A stretch of DNA of 64,000 nt. Source: Bdellovibrionales bacterium (GTDB lineage Bacteria; Bdellovibrionota; UBA1018). Numbering within the stretch: the first letter of the stretch is position 1; every line of letters starts with the position of its first letter. The translations under genes and the position numbers were made by a program. The stretch spans positions 1 through 64,000 of the forward strand of contig JAFEAP010000008.1 of assembly GCA_018266355.1 (NCBI GenBank), written 5' to 3'. Under the pieces are notes generated by a model that saw nothing but the letters and a program-made list of their open reading frames with translations, did no database searches and was not told the DNA's origin. Positions 8,324 through 19,969 of this stretch are shown here, piece by piece.

Positions 8324-9343
8324 CTAGCGTTTCATCCAAGAACGGTATTCGGCCGGAACGACTTCGCGCGCTTCCTCGCCGCCCGAGAGGGAAGGCTGGC
8401 CCGCGGACTCGGCGTCGACTTTCGCGATGATCGCCGCACGCTGCGCGGCCGGCAGGAGCGCGGTCGACTTCAGCCAGATCGACTTGTGTTCGAGGTCGAT
8501 TTGCGGCGTCGAGACGAAGATCACCGAGCGCTTCTTGATCGTGTCGATGATCAGCTTCGAAAGCGGCTGGTCGTCGAGTCCGTAGAATTTTCCAGATTCG
8601 TAAAAGGGAAGCGAGAGGCAGCCGAGGCTCGACTGGACGATCGGATTCAGCTTCGAAAGTTCCCGCGGATGGATCGTCGGCCAGGGATGCAGCACCATCG
8701 CGCGTTGGTGGACGTTCGAGTTCAGCGCGCCGTCGATGCCGTGCATGCGCAGCGAATAGCCCCACATGCCTTCGTAGGGATTATCGGAGGCGAGGAGGAA
8801 ACCGACCGAGCTCTTGTTCGAGTCGACGACGTTCGAGAATTGTTCGGCGAAACGATCCCCGTTCGCGTCGGATTTCCGGCCGTGGTGGGTCCACGTCTGG
8901 AAAAGGATCTTCTCGCGCTGGAGATCGAGTACGAGGAAGCGCCGGGCTTCCGTCTTGAGCCCGAAGTCGACGATCGTGAGGAGGTCGTCGCGGATGCCGG
9001 TCGGGAAATTCGCGAGGATTTGGCGCATGCCGCGGATCGCTTGATTGAAGATCGCGAACGAAATCCATTTCGCGTCGGGCAGGATCTTCATCACGTCGGC
9101 GGGAACGTCGTCGGCTTGTTCCGCGAACTTGTCGCCCGTTTCGAGGTAAGCCGAGCGCTTCCCGTCGCGGAGCAAGTTCATGTTCTTGTTGTGGAGATAG
9201 GGATTCGCCGCGAAGTCCTTCGCGAAGCGATCGTAGAGCAACTTCGATTCGGTGTCGTTCTTAGGAACGCCCCAAGCGAACGCGACCGACGGGGCGACGA
9301 AGGTGAGCACGACGGGCAGACAGGTCGATACAAGCCATCTCAC
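8324..9343 (-). CDS. L,D-transpeptidase catalytic-domain (YkuD_2-type) protein, 339 aa
   Basis: The C-terminal half carries the hallmarks of murein L,D-transpeptidases of the YkuD_2 type: RMHGIDG, a run of residues ending RAMVLHPW, and the active-site SSLGCLSLP with the nucleophilic Cys. A Sec signal peptide (VLTFVAPSVAFA) sends it to the periplasm, where it probably cross-links or edits peptidoglycan, or attaches proteins to it. I prefer the GTG at 9343, which has GGAGGA seven bases upstream; ATG codons at 9367-9358 would overlap or precede that site. Gene order gives no pathway context. The substrate cannot be told from sequence. Confidence 0.85.
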   Translation of the reverse strand: MRWLVSTCLPVVLTFVAPSVAFAWGVPKNDTESKLLYDRFAKDFAANPYLHNKNMNLLRDGKRSAYLETGDKFAEQADDVPADVMKILPDAKWISFAIFNQAIRGMRQILANFPTGIRDDLLTIVDFGLKTEARRFLVLDLQREKILFQTWTHHGRKSDANGDRFAEQFSNVVDSNKSSVGFLLASDNPYEGMWGYSLRMHGIDGALNSNVHQRAMVLHPWPTIHPRELSKLNPIVQSSLGCLSLPFYESGKFYGLDDQPLSKLIIDTIKKRSVIFVSTPQIDLEHKSIWLKSTALLPAAQRAAIIAKVDAESAGQPSLSGGEEAREVVPAEYRSWMKR

Positions 9344-9350
9344 GGGGTGT

Positions 9351-9356
9351 TCCTCC
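9351..9356 (-). promoter_or_regulatory. Ribosome-binding site deciding the L,D-transpeptidase start
   Basis: GGAGGA on the minus strand lies seven bases before the GTG at 9343, while upstream in-frame ATG codons lack such a site. This favours a 339-residue product beginning MRWLVS. Confidence 0.7.
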
Positions 9357-9525
9357 ATGAACATCACACGGACGCGGGACCATTCCCCTTAGTTTGCCGG
9401 TAATTCCTCACGGAAACCAAAAGCTTAGGCGCGTCAGGATGGAAGGATTATGTCGAGGCCCGTCCAGTGCGGAATGGCGGCCTTTTTCGTCGCGGAAACA
9501 CTGCGTCAAATGCTAATAGTCCGCC

Positions 9526-11096
9526 ATGAATCCGTCAGGTGAAAAGGCTCTCCCGAACGCCGGAAAGCGTGCGAAAGACACGTTCTTCATCAAGACCTTC
9601 GGCTGTCAGATGAACGTAGCGGACAGCGAACGCATGGCTTCGCTCCTTTCGGCGAAGGGCATGCGCCCCGCGAAGGACGTCTCGGAAGCGGGGCTGATCC
9701 TGATCAACGGATGCACCGTCCGCGAGAAGGCCGTGCACAAGGCCGTTTCGACGCTCGGAAAATACCATCACGACGGGAAGGAAGCCGGTCTCGACAAACC
9801 GACGATCGGCATCGGCGGGTGCGTCGGCCAGCTCGAGAAGAACGCGCTCTTCAAGCGCGCGCCCTACGTCGACTTCGTCTTCGGCACCGACACGATCGAT
9901 TCGCTGCCCGAAATCGTCCATCGCGTGGAGAACGGCGAGAAACACGTCGTTTTCGCCGATTTCGACCGCACCCAGAACTACTCGACCGAAACCAAGGTCT
10001 TCGCCGTGAAGGCGACCGCGTTCGTGAACATCATGAAGGGCTGCGATAAATTCTGCACGTACTGCATCGTGCCCTTCACGCGCGGCCGCGAAAAATCGCG
10101 GACGATCGACGAAGTGCTCGCCGACCTCGCCCGGCTCGTCGCGACCGGCGTGCGCGAAGTTACGCTCCTCGGCCAAAACGTGAACTCCTTCGGCAAGGGG
10201 AATCCGAACGCGAAAGCGCGGCTCCCTCGCGAACTGACGAACCAAATCGGCAAGGTCGGTCCGCGCGACGGCGACGAGAACTTCCCGCAGCTCCTGCGCG
10301 CGATCGATTCCGATCCGCGGCTCGCGAATCTGAAGCGGATCCGTTTCACGTCGTCGCATCCGCTCGATTTCTCGGACGAGCTCATTGAGTGTTACCTGCC
10401 GTACGGAGTCGAGGGCGCCCCGCTGAACGGAGTCAAGGCGCTCGCGCCGCACCTCCACCTTCCGGTCCAGTCGGGTTCGAACCGCGTCCTCGCGAAGATG
10501 GGCCGGCACCATAAAATCGAGTCCTATGTCGACCAGATGGACCGTCTGCGGAAATTGAATCCGGACGTCGGCCTGTCGACCGACCTGATCGTCGGGTTTC
10601 CGGGCGAGACCGAGGAAGATTTCCAGGAAACGATCAAGCTTCTCGACCGCGTCCAGTACGACTCGATCTTCGCCTTCGCATATTCGCCCCGCCCGGGCAC
10701 CCGTGCGGCGAAGCTCGTCGACGACGTGCCGAGCGACGTGAAGAACGACCGGTTGAATCGGCTGCTGCAGCACCAGCTGCGCATCTCGGAAATCCGGAAC
10801 AAGACCTGGATCGGACGCGAAGTCGAAGTCCTCGTCGAGGGCGAGGCGAAGCGCCAGGTGATGGTCGATAAAGGCCTCGCGAAGGGCCGCGTCTGGACCG
10901 CTCGCACCGGCGCGAACCACGTCGTGAATTTCGGCGACGAAAGCGGGCGGAACCTCACCGGGCGTTTTCTGCGCGTAAAGATTACCGATGCGACTTCGCT
11001 CTCCATGCGCGCCGACGTGATCCACGATCACCTTGCGGCGGAGTCGGAAGCCGAAGGTTTCCGCTACACGTCGGGTCTCGCGTCGGAGGTCGTCGG

Positions 11097-11100
<4 letters not shown>
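9526..11100 (+). CDS. miaB: tRNA-2-methylthio-N6-dimethylallyladenosine synthase MiaB
   Basis: Radical-SAM methylthiotransferase that adds a methylthio group to i6A37 of tRNAs reading UNN codons. The N-terminal domain shows FGCQMN (Cys27), NGCTVRE (Cys63) and GGCVGQ (Cys99), which bind the auxiliary [4Fe-4S] cluster. The radical-SAM motif CDKFCTYC (Cys173, 177, 180) follows, then the SSHPLDF, LHLPVQSGSNRVL and GFPGETEEDF signatures and a C-terminal TRAM domain. At 524 aa it is longer than most MiaB (about 440-480), because of an insertion near residues 225-250 and smaller loops. It overlaps the next gene by four bases (ATGA), giving an apparent three-gene operon. Confidence 0.96.
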
Positions 11101-13171
<2,071 letters not shown>

Positions 13172-13205
13172 GTCCTCGAGCCAGTACGGAAGTGCGGTAA
13201 ATTTG

Positions 13206-13233
13206 ACGGAGCGCAATCCGCTCCGTTTTTTTT
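13206..13233 (+). terminator. Rho-independent terminator after guaB
   Basis: A perfect 8-bp stem (ACGGAGCG/CGCTCCGT, five-base loop) is followed immediately by eight T residues. It lies 35 bases after the guaB stop and closes the miaB-guaB operon. Confidence 0.92.
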
Positions 13234-13257
13234 ACCCGAATCCGATACCGAATAGAG

Positions 13258-14235
13258 ATGGACTCGATCGGGTCGAAATTCATGTTCGGATTCCTACTCG
13301 CCGCCGCGTTCGCGGTCGGGGCGAATGCGCGCGCCGAGGGCGACCCGCCCGGGGCACCTCGCCCCGAGCGTCCGGCGGCTCCGGAGGCGCGGATTCCTCC
13401 CTCCAGTTCCCCGCCGCAGCTCCCGAAAGCGACTCCGAAAGTCGTATGTGATTTCGTACTCGCGAAAGAATCGGTTTCGGGAGTCGGCACTCCGACGCGA
13501 CTGCGGATCGGATCGCAGTTATCGGAAGGGGTATTCCTCGGTAAGCAACAGCGAGAAGACGGCGCCGTCGTCTGGTATTTTTACGATTACGATCGGCGGT
13601 CGATGATTTGGGTCGACGAAAGAGAGGTCGATTTCCGCGGCCCACGTCGATCGAAGGCGCTTCAGATCGAGACCCAGGTGGGTCCGACTTGCTTCGCGAC
13701 CGCGCTCGGGAACTGCGCGGAATACGTCGATCGTTTCGGCCCGGTCGGAAAAGTGAACACGCCGTCGATGGCGAAGCTCCGCTCGCTTTATTCCGAGTTC
13801 ATGGGGGCCGTCGCGTTCGGAGCCGACCGAGGCCATGCCCAAGACGTCTACGGCGTGAAATTTTTAGCGGCGCACGGGATCGAGAGCCGCTTCGCGGACT
13901 CCGATCTCGATTTTATCCGCCACGTCGCAAACGGGCATCCGGCCCTTTTGGGGCTCCGGATCGACGTCGTTTCGGCGAATCAGACGCTGCATTTCACGGC
14001 CGGGAAGCTCGAACGCGGTTATACGCCGGGCGCCTTTACGCAGACGTTTTATCCGGGAAGTGGAAATCCGCACGAGGTCCTGGTCCTCGGTCGAATCGCC
14101 GGTCCGCGTGGCGCTGAAAACACAGCGAAATTCTTGGTCGTCGCGGATTCTAAAACGGGCGAGATCCACGTCTGGCCGGAGGCGGAAGTCCTCGCGTCTC
14201 GCGTCGATTCGATCCTGCTCGTCGATCTCGATTAA
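13258..14235 (+). CDS. Exported papain-fold (C39-like) cysteine peptidase candidate, 325 aa
   Basis: A signal peptide (residues 1-26, ANARA-EG) is followed by a Pro-rich linker (28-60) and a small beta domain with an SH3-like look (about 78-128, YFYDYDRRSMIWV). The catalytic part then begins with QVGPTCFATALGNC (Cys145), continues to PHEVLVLGRI (His272) and KFLVVADSKTG (Asp297), the spacing and context of papain-like C39-type peptidases. The family assignment is my inference from these three motifs; substrate unknown. It begins 24 bases after the guaB terminator, so it has its own promoter. Confidence 0.65.
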   Translation: MDSIGSKFMFGFLLAAAFAVGANARAEGDPPGAPRPERPAAPEARIPPSSSPPQLPKATPKVVCDFVLAKESVSGVGTPTRLRIGSQLSEGVFLGKQQREDGAVVWYFYDYDRRSMIWVDEREVDFRGPRRSKALQIETQVGPTCFATALGNCAEYVDRFGPVGKVNTPSMAKLRSLYSEFMGAVAFGADRGHAQDVYGVKFLAAHGIESRFADSDLDFIRHVANGHPALLGLRIDVVSANQTLHFTAGKLERGYTPGAFTQTFYPGSGNPHEVLVLGRIAGPRGAENTAKFLVVADSKTGEIHVWPEAEVLASRVDSILLVDLD

Positions 14236-14286
14236 GCGTCGCGTCTAGCGTGGCAAGCGCGTCGCGTCATCGTTTATACATTCGCG

Positions 14287-15954
14287 ATGAACAAGATCCT
14301 GATCCTCGATTACGGATCTCAGTACACGCAGCTCATCGCCCGCCGCGTGCGCGAGATTGGATTCTACTCTTATGTTTTTCCGGGCGACGCTTCGCTCGAC
14401 CGCATTCGTGAGTTCGGTCCGCAGGCCGTAATCCTCTCCGGCGGTCCTTCGAGCGTTTACGATAAGGATGCTCCCGAACTTCCGAAGGGATTCCTCGCGT
14501 ACCAAACCGAGCGCGGCCTTCCCGTGCTCGGCATCTGCTACGGCCTTCAGCTCCTCGTCCAAGCCTTCGGCGGCGAAGTGAAGCCGGGCGTGAAACGCGA
14601 GTACGGCCGAATGGGAGTGATCCCGGAGCCCGCGCCGAAAGGCGGCGAGCCGGCTCTCTTCCCCGAGCGCTCTCCGTTTCGCGTCGATACCGGACCGGTG
14701 AAGGACTCGACCGGTTCGATCGCGGTCGCGGCCCACCGCCAAGTGTGGATGTCCCATGGCGACGAAACGGCGAAACTGCCGGAAGGGTTCCGCCTCGCCG
14801 CGAAGTCCGAATCCGGCGCGGTCGCGGCGCTCGAGGCACCTTCGAAAAAGCTCTACGCGCTCCAGTTCCATCCCGAGGTCACGCACTCCGAACACGGAAT
14901 CGATCTCCTCCGGCATTTCCTTACGGGCATCGCCGGGCTCAAGCCCGACTGGTCGATGGGCGATTTCATCACCGACGAAGTCGCGCGGATCAAGTCGAAG
15001 GTGCCGGAAGGTGCCCACGTCGTTTGCGCGCTTTCGGGCGGCGTCGACTCGACGGTCGCCGCGACCCTCGTCCACAAGGCGATCGGCGATCGTCTCCACT
15101 GCGTCTTCGTCGATACGGGGCTGCTCCGCTACGAAGAAGGCGACCGCGTGATGAAGCTCTTCACCGAGCAGCTCCACCTCCCGGTAAAGCGCGTGAACGC
15201 CGAAGCGCGGTACCTCTCGAAACTCGCCGGAGTGACCGACCCGGAGACGAAGCGTAAGTTCATCGGCGCCGAATTCATCGCGATCTTCGACGAAGAGGCG
15301 AAGACGCTCGAAAAGCAGCTCGGCGTCCTTCCCGCGTTTCTCGTGCAGGGCACCCTTTATCCCGACGTCATCGAGTCCGCTCCGGCTCCGTCCAGCGGCC
15401 CCGAAGGCGCCGCCTCCGGCAAGTCGCACGCCCACACGATCAAGTCGCACCACAACGTCGGCGGATTGCCGAAGGACATGAAGTTCAAGCTCCTCGAGCC
15501 GTTCCGCGACCTTTTCAAGGACGAGGTCCGCGAGATCGGGCGTAAACTCGGCGTGCCGGAAGCGTTCATCAAGCGCCACCCGTTCCCGGGCCCTGGACTC
15601 GGCGTGCGCATCGTCGGCGAGGTCACGAAAGAACGTTGCGACATCCTGCGGAAAGCCGACGAGATCTTCGTCTCGATGCTCCACTCGGAAGGTCTCTATG
15701 AGAAGATCTGGCAAGCGATGGGCGTCTTCCTGCCGATCCGTTCGGTCGGCGTCCAGGGCGACGGCCGCACCCACGACTACTGCATCGCGCTTCGCGCGGT
15801 GACCTCGATCGACGGGATGACGGCGGATTGGTTTCATTTCGATACGCGTTTCCTCGCGAAAGTGAGCTCGCGGATCTGCAACGAAGTCCGCGGAGTGAAC
15901 CGCGTCGTCTACGATATTTCGTCGAAACCTCCGGCGACCATTGAGTGGGAATAG
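14287..15954 (+). CDS. guaA: GMP synthase (glutamine-hydrolysing)
   Basis: Aminates XMP to GMP using glutamine and ATP. The N-terminal class I amidotransferase domain shows GICYGLQLL with nucleophile Cys84 and the LQFHPEVTHSEHG triad segment. The ATP-pyrophosphatase domain has the SGGVDSTV P-loop, and the C-terminal dimerisation domain ends in the usual PPATIEWE. At 555 aa it is about 30 residues longer than typical, with insertions near residue 115 and around 365-378 before IKSHHNVGGLP. The start ATG lies seven bases after a TATACA element (14275-14280), so a very short or absent 5' leader is possible. Confidence 0.97.
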   Translation: MNKILILDYGSQYTQLIARRVREIGFYSYVFPGDASLDRIREFGPQAVILSGGPSSVYDKDAPELPKGFLAYQTERGLPVLGICYGLQLLVQAFGGEVKPGVKREYGRMGVIPEPAPKGGEPALFPERSPFRVDTGPVKDSTGSIAVAAHRQVWMSHGDETAKLPEGFRLAAKSESGAVAALEAPSKKLYALQFHPEVTHSEHGIDLLRHFLTGIAGLKPDWSMGDFITDEVARIKSKVPEGAHVVCALSGGVDSTVAATLVHKAIGDRLHCVFVDTGLLRYEEGDRVMKLFTEQLHLPVKRVNAEARYLSKLAGVTDPETKRKFIGAEFIAIFDEEAKTLEKQLGVLPAFLVQGTLYPDVIESAPAPSSGPEGAASGKSHAHTIKSHHNVGGLPKDMKFKLLEPFRDLFKDEVREIGRKLGVPEAFIKRHPFPGPGLGVRIVGEVTKERCDILRKADEIFVSMLHSEGLYEKIWQAMGVFLPIRSVGVQGDGRTHDYCIALRAVTSIDGMTADWFHFDTRFLAKVSSRICNEVRGVNRVVYDISSKPPATIEWE

Positions 15955-15963
15955 CTCCGTTAA

Positions 15964-15982
15964 AAAACTCCAAAGGAGTTTT
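15964..15982 (+). terminator. Weak terminator-like hairpin after guaA
   Basis: An 8-bp stem AAAACTCC/GGAGTTTT with a three-base loop lies ten bases after the guaA stop. The T-run belongs to the stem and only two T follow the four paired ones, so termination is uncertain. Confidence 0.35.
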
Positions 15983-16057
15983 AGGGGCTAACCGTGAGAG
16001 TCCAAAGAAAGAATCCGACGCGCCCGCAGCGCAAGAATTTCCGAAAGCAAATGGTTA

Positions 16058-19000
16058 ATGTCCGATAACTTCGTCCACCTCCACACGCATAGCCAGTACT
16101 CGCTCCTCCAAGGCGCGATCCAGATGGAGGACCTCGTCGACGAGGTCGCGAAGCTCGGCCAATCCGCGGTCGCGCTCACGGACACGAACAACCTCTTCGG
16201 TGCGATCGATTTCTATTTGAAGGCGAAGGAAAAGGGGATCAAGGCGATCATCGGCGCCGACGTTTGGTACCTCGAAGGCGGGTATCCGGGCGCGCAGCAA
16301 GCCGCCGCCCAGGCCGCGGCCGCCGGTCCGGCTTCGCAAAACTTCCGCCCGAAGTTCCACCCGCTCGTGCTCCTCGCGAAGGATCTCACGGGATACCGAA
16401 ACCTCTGCAAGCTCATCACCGAAGCCTACAAAAACTCGCCGCCGCCCGCGAAGGGCCAGCCGGTCATCCCGAAGTTCCTCATCGACCGCGGCGGACTCGA
16501 CAAATTCGGGGAAGGGCTCATCGTCCTCTCGGGGGGGCTTCGAAGCGAGCTCGCATACCGGCTCCTCATGGGCGAGGACGAAGAGGCGACGGCGACCCTC
16601 CAGTGGTTCAAGAAACGCTTCGGCGAGGATTATTATCTCGAACTCCAGGACAACGGACTGCCCGAGCAGGACACAGTGAACGAAAAACTTTTCGCTCTCG
16701 GCGAAAAGCACGGAATCGCGGTCGTCGGCACGACCGACGTGCACTACCGGTCCCCGGACGACGCTGAAGCGCACGAGATCCTCCAGTGCATCGAGAACGG
16801 ACGGAATCTCGACCTCGACCGACCGAAGTCGCTCGTGCCGGCCGAGTACTGGCTGAAGCCCGGTAAACTCATGGCCGAACGCCTCGCGCGGTTCCCGGGC
16901 GCGGTCGAGAACACGGCGAAGATCGCCGCGAAATGCGACGTCGTCTTCAAGTTCAAGGACGAGCAAGGGCGCCCGATCTACCACCTTCCGGACTTCCGCC
17001 CCGAGGGCGTCGAGAAGAGCGAAGCGTTCGATACGGTCGCGTATTTCCGCGAACAGGCCGCGAAGGGTCTCGCGCTCCGTTTCGATTCCCCGCAGTTCAA
17101 GAAACTGCGCGCCGAGCCCGATTGGGCGGAACGCAAGAAAGAATACGAACAGCGGCTCGAAGACGAGCTCGTGATGATCGCCCGCACCGGCTTCGCGGGC
17201 TACTTCCTCATCGTTTCGGACTTCATCAAGTGGGCGAAGGCGAACGACATCCCGGTCGGACCGGGCCGGGGCTCCGGCGCCGGTTCGCTCGTCGCGTATT
17301 CCCTTTTCATTACCGACATCGACCCGATCAAGTTCAAGCTTCTCTTCGAGCGGTTCATCAACCCCGAGCGGATCTCGATGCCCGACTTCGACGTCGACTT
17401 CTGCCAGGATCGCCGCGGCGAGGTGATCGAGTACGTCGAGCGGAAGTACGGAAAAGAGAACGTCTGCCAGATCATCACGTTCGGGAAGCTCCAGACCCGC
17501 GCCGCGATCAAGGACGTCGGCCGCGTGCTCGGCCTTTCCTTCGCCGAGACCGACATCATCAATAAACTCGTCCCGGAAACCCTCGGGATCACGATCGACG
17601 AAGCGATCGCCCAGGAGCCGCGTCTCCGCGAGCTCATGGAGCAGGATCCGAAGGTGAACACCGTCGTCGGTTACGCACGGAAGCTCGAAGGACTCTACCG
17701 GAACGCGGGCATTCACGCCGCCGGCGTCATCATCACCGAAGAACCCGTGGTGAATTACTGCGCGCTTTACATGTCGAAGGACGGCGACGTCGTCACCCAG
17801 TTCGACAAGGACGCGGCCGAGAAGATCGGTCTCGTGAAGTACGACTTCCTCGGTTTGAAAACGCTGACGGTCATCGATAACGCCGTAAAACTCGTGAAGA
17901 GCCGCGAGGACTTCCGGCTCGAGGACATGAATTACGAGGATCCGAAGGTCTTCGCGCTCATTTCTTCGGGCGACACCGACGGGATCTTCCAAGTCGAATC
18001 TTCCGGGATGAAGGACCTCTGCGCGCGGCTCCAGCCCTCGACGCTCGACGACCTCACCGCCCTCGGTGCCCTTTACCGTCCGGGTCCGCTCGGCTCGGGG
18101 ATGGTCGACGTCTTCGTCGACCGGAAGCACGGCCGGGAAAAGATCGAATACCTTACGCCCGAGCTCGGGAACATCCTCGCCGAAACCTACGGCGTCATCG
18201 TCTATCAAGAGCAGGTCATGCAGATCGCCCGCGAACTCGCGGGTTACTCGCTCGGCCAAGCCGATCTTCTCCGGCGCGCGATGGGGAAGAAAAAGCCCGA
18301 GGAAATGGCGAAGCATAAGCTCATCTTCGCCGAAGGCGCGGCGAAGAAGGGACTCAAGCCCGAAATCGCCGACGCGATCTTCGACTTGATGGCGAAGTTC
18401 GCCGAATACGGTTTCAACAAGTCGCACTCGGCCGCCTACGGCGTGCTCACTTACCAAACGGCGTATCTGAAGACGCATTACCCGGCCGAGTTCATGGCCG
18501 CGTTGATGACGACCGAAGTGAACGACACCGACAAGATCACGAAGTACATCGCGAACGCGAAGTTGAACCGGATCCCGGTGCTTCCGCCCGACGTGAACCT
18601 CTCGCAGAAGACGTTTTCCGTCGAAGAGATCGAGCAGCCGGGCGTCGGTCCGAACGGCGGAGTCGGCACGGTGCGCGCGATCCGCTTCGGGTTGGAAGCG
18701 ATCAAAGGGGTCGGCGGGATCGCCGTCGACACGATCCTCGACGCGCGACGCGGGAAGCCCGCGACGGACACGGAGGCGGAAGTCGTCGGCGGTCCGTTCA
18801 CGTCGGTCCTCGATTTCGTCCGTCGGGTCTCGACCCGGAAGGTGAATAAGAAAGTCCTCGAATCGCTCACGACCGCGGGGGCGTTCGATCCGATCTCCGA
18901 GGTGAATCGTCCGAGCTTGCTCGCCTCGCTCGAAAAACTCCTCGAGTTCGCCTCCGACGAGCAGGAGGAAAAGGCCCTCGGGCAGACTTCGCTCTTCGAT

Positions 19001-19801
19001 TCGTTCTCGGCCGAGGACGTGAAGCTGATCACGCCGACCGACGCGATCTTCCAGAAACTCGAGGATTGGCCGCAGGCGAAGCGGCTCATCATGGAAAAGC
19101 AGGTCGTCGGATTTTACGTTTCCGGTCATCCGATGGACGCTTGGCAGACGATCTGCGCCGAGTGGCTCGGCTGGTCGATCGAGAAGCTGAAGGAGTGGGG
19201 CATTCAGAAGGCGGCCGAAATGGCCGCGAAGCCGGCCGCCCAGGAAGGCTCGTTCGAAGGCGGCCGTTTCCAGCGCCCGAAGCGACCCGAAGTCCGCGTC
19301 GCGGGTCTGATCGGCGAGACGAAAGAGATCATGACGAAGAAGGGGAGCCGGATGGCGTTCTCCCGCCTCGAGGATCTGGCGAGCTCGATGGAGATCGTCT
19401 TCTTCCCCGAGTCTTTCGCCCAGAACGGTGAGATGCTGAAGCGCGCGCAGGCCGAAGCGGCTCCGCTTCTCATCACCGGGGAGGTCGAGGCGGTCTCCGA
19501 CGGCGCGAAGATCTTCGTGAAGACGCTCGAATGGGTCGAGGAAGCGCACAAGAACCGCGTCCAGCAGGTCATCCTCCGGATTCCACTCGAACGGGTTTCG
19601 AGCGATCAGCTCCGGGAACTCAAGAAGAACATCATCGCGTTCCGGGGCAAGTGCCCGGTGCGCATCGAGTTCTCGGCGACCGAAGGCACGAAGTTCAAGA
19701 CCCGTCTCGAGCTTCCGAAGAACGTCGGCCTGCAAACGAGCCCGCAGATGGTCGAGAGCGTGAACCGCATCTTCGGGTTCAACGTCGTCCACCTCGTCTG
19801 A
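16058..19801 (+). CDS. dnaE: DNA polymerase III alpha subunit
   Basis: Replicative polymerase catalytic subunit. The PHP domain opens with FVHLHTHSQYSLLQGA; the polymerase active site shows VGPGRGSGAGSLVAY and MPDFDVDF (about residues 444-450). The helix-hairpin-helix element follows (GVGGIAVDTIL), then an OB-fold region (VAGLIGETKEIMTKKGSRM). At 1247 aa it is somewhat longer than the E. coli protein (1160), with insertions in the PHP domain (a Gln/Ala-rich loop near 82-92) and near 1050-1080. No intein is visible. It is monocistronic to judge from spacing: about 100 bases follow guaA and a large inverted repeat lies downstream. Confidence 0.98.
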   Translation: MSDNFVHLHTHSQYSLLQGAIQMEDLVDEVAKLGQSAVALTDTNNLFGAIDFYLKAKEKGIKAIIGADVWYLEGGYPGAQQAAAQAAAAGPASQNFRPKFHPLVLLAKDLTGYRNLCKLITEAYKNSPPPAKGQPVIPKFLIDRGGLDKFGEGLIVLSGGLRSELAYRLLMGEDEEATATLQWFKKRFGEDYYLELQDNGLPEQDTVNEKLFALGEKHGIAVVGTTDVHYRSPDDAEAHEILQCIENGRNLDLDRPKSLVPAEYWLKPGKLMAERLARFPGAVENTAKIAAKCDVVFKFKDEQGRPIYHLPDFRPEGVEKSEAFDTVAYFREQAAKGLALRFDSPQFKKLRAEPDWAERKKEYEQRLEDELVMIARTGFAGYFLIVSDFIKWAKANDIPVGPGRGSGAGSLVAYSLFITDIDPIKFKLLFERFINPERISMPDFDVDFCQDRRGEVIEYVERKYGKENVCQIITFGKLQTRAAIKDVGRVLGLSFAETDIINKLVPETLGITIDEAIAQEPRLRELMEQDPKVNTVVGYARKLEGLYRNAGIHAAGVIITEEPVVNYCALYMSKDGDVVTQFDKDAAEKIGLVKYDFLGLKTLTVIDNAVKLVKSREDFRLEDMNYEDPKVFALISSGDTDGIFQVESSGMKDLCARLQPSTLDDLTALGALYRPGPLGSGMVDVFVDRKHGREKIEYLTPELGNILAETYGVIVYQEQVMQIARELAGYSLGQADLLRRAMGKKKPEEMAKHKLIFAEGAAKKGLKPEIADAIFDLMAKFAEYGFNKSHSAAYGVLTYQTAYLKTHYPAEFMAALMTTEVNDTDKITKYIANAKLNRIPVLPPDVNLSQKTFSVEEIEQPGVGPNGGVGTVRAIRFGLEAIKGVGGIAVDTILDARRGKPATDTEAEVVGGPFTSVLDFVRRVSTRKVNKKVLESLTTAGAFDPISEVNRPSLLASLEKLLEFASDEQEEKALGQTSLFDSFSAEDVKLITPTDAIFQKLEDWPQAKRLIMEKQVVGFYVSGHPMDAWQTICAEWLGWSIEKLKEWGIQKAAEMAAKPAAQEGSFEGGRFQRPKRPEVRVAGLIGETKEIMTKKGSRMAFSRLEDLASSMEIVFFPESFAQNGEMLKRAQAEAAPLLITGEVEAVSDGAKIFVKTLEWVEEAHKNRVQQVILRIPLERVSSDQLRELKKNIIAFRGKCPVRIEFSATEGTKFKTRLELPKNVGLQTSPQMVESVNRIFGFNVVHLV

Positions 19802-19837
19802 AATTCCAGACCGATGGCTCGTTCCGTTCCTCGATGT

Positions 19838-19956
19838 CCCTAGCGAATTGTGCGTTTCGGTTCATTCCCGGCATCCGGCATTCCCGGTAAAATCCGGTGA
19901 GAAGTGCGTCAGAGGAACCAAATCCCGAGCGATCCGAAGCGCACAATCGGCTAGGG
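19838..19956. repeat. 119-bp element with 26-bp imperfect terminal inverted repeats
   Basis: The arms 19838-19863 and 19931-19956 are inverted copies matching at 22 of 26 positions; the ends read CCCTAGC and GCTAGGG. The interior contains CATTCCCGG twice. It sits between the convergent dnaE and mannosyltransferase genes. It may be a miniature inverted-repeat element or a long bidirectional terminator stem; no clear target-site duplication is visible. Confidence 0.6.
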
Positions 19957-19969
19957 CGCGGCCGCCCGC

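Noticed and set aside
16055..19792. An open frame of about 1245 codons antisense to dnaE
   Set aside because: It mirrors dnaE codon usage; composition is Arg/Asp/Glu/Leu-rich without any domain, signal or ribosome-binding site. dnaE itself is unambiguous.
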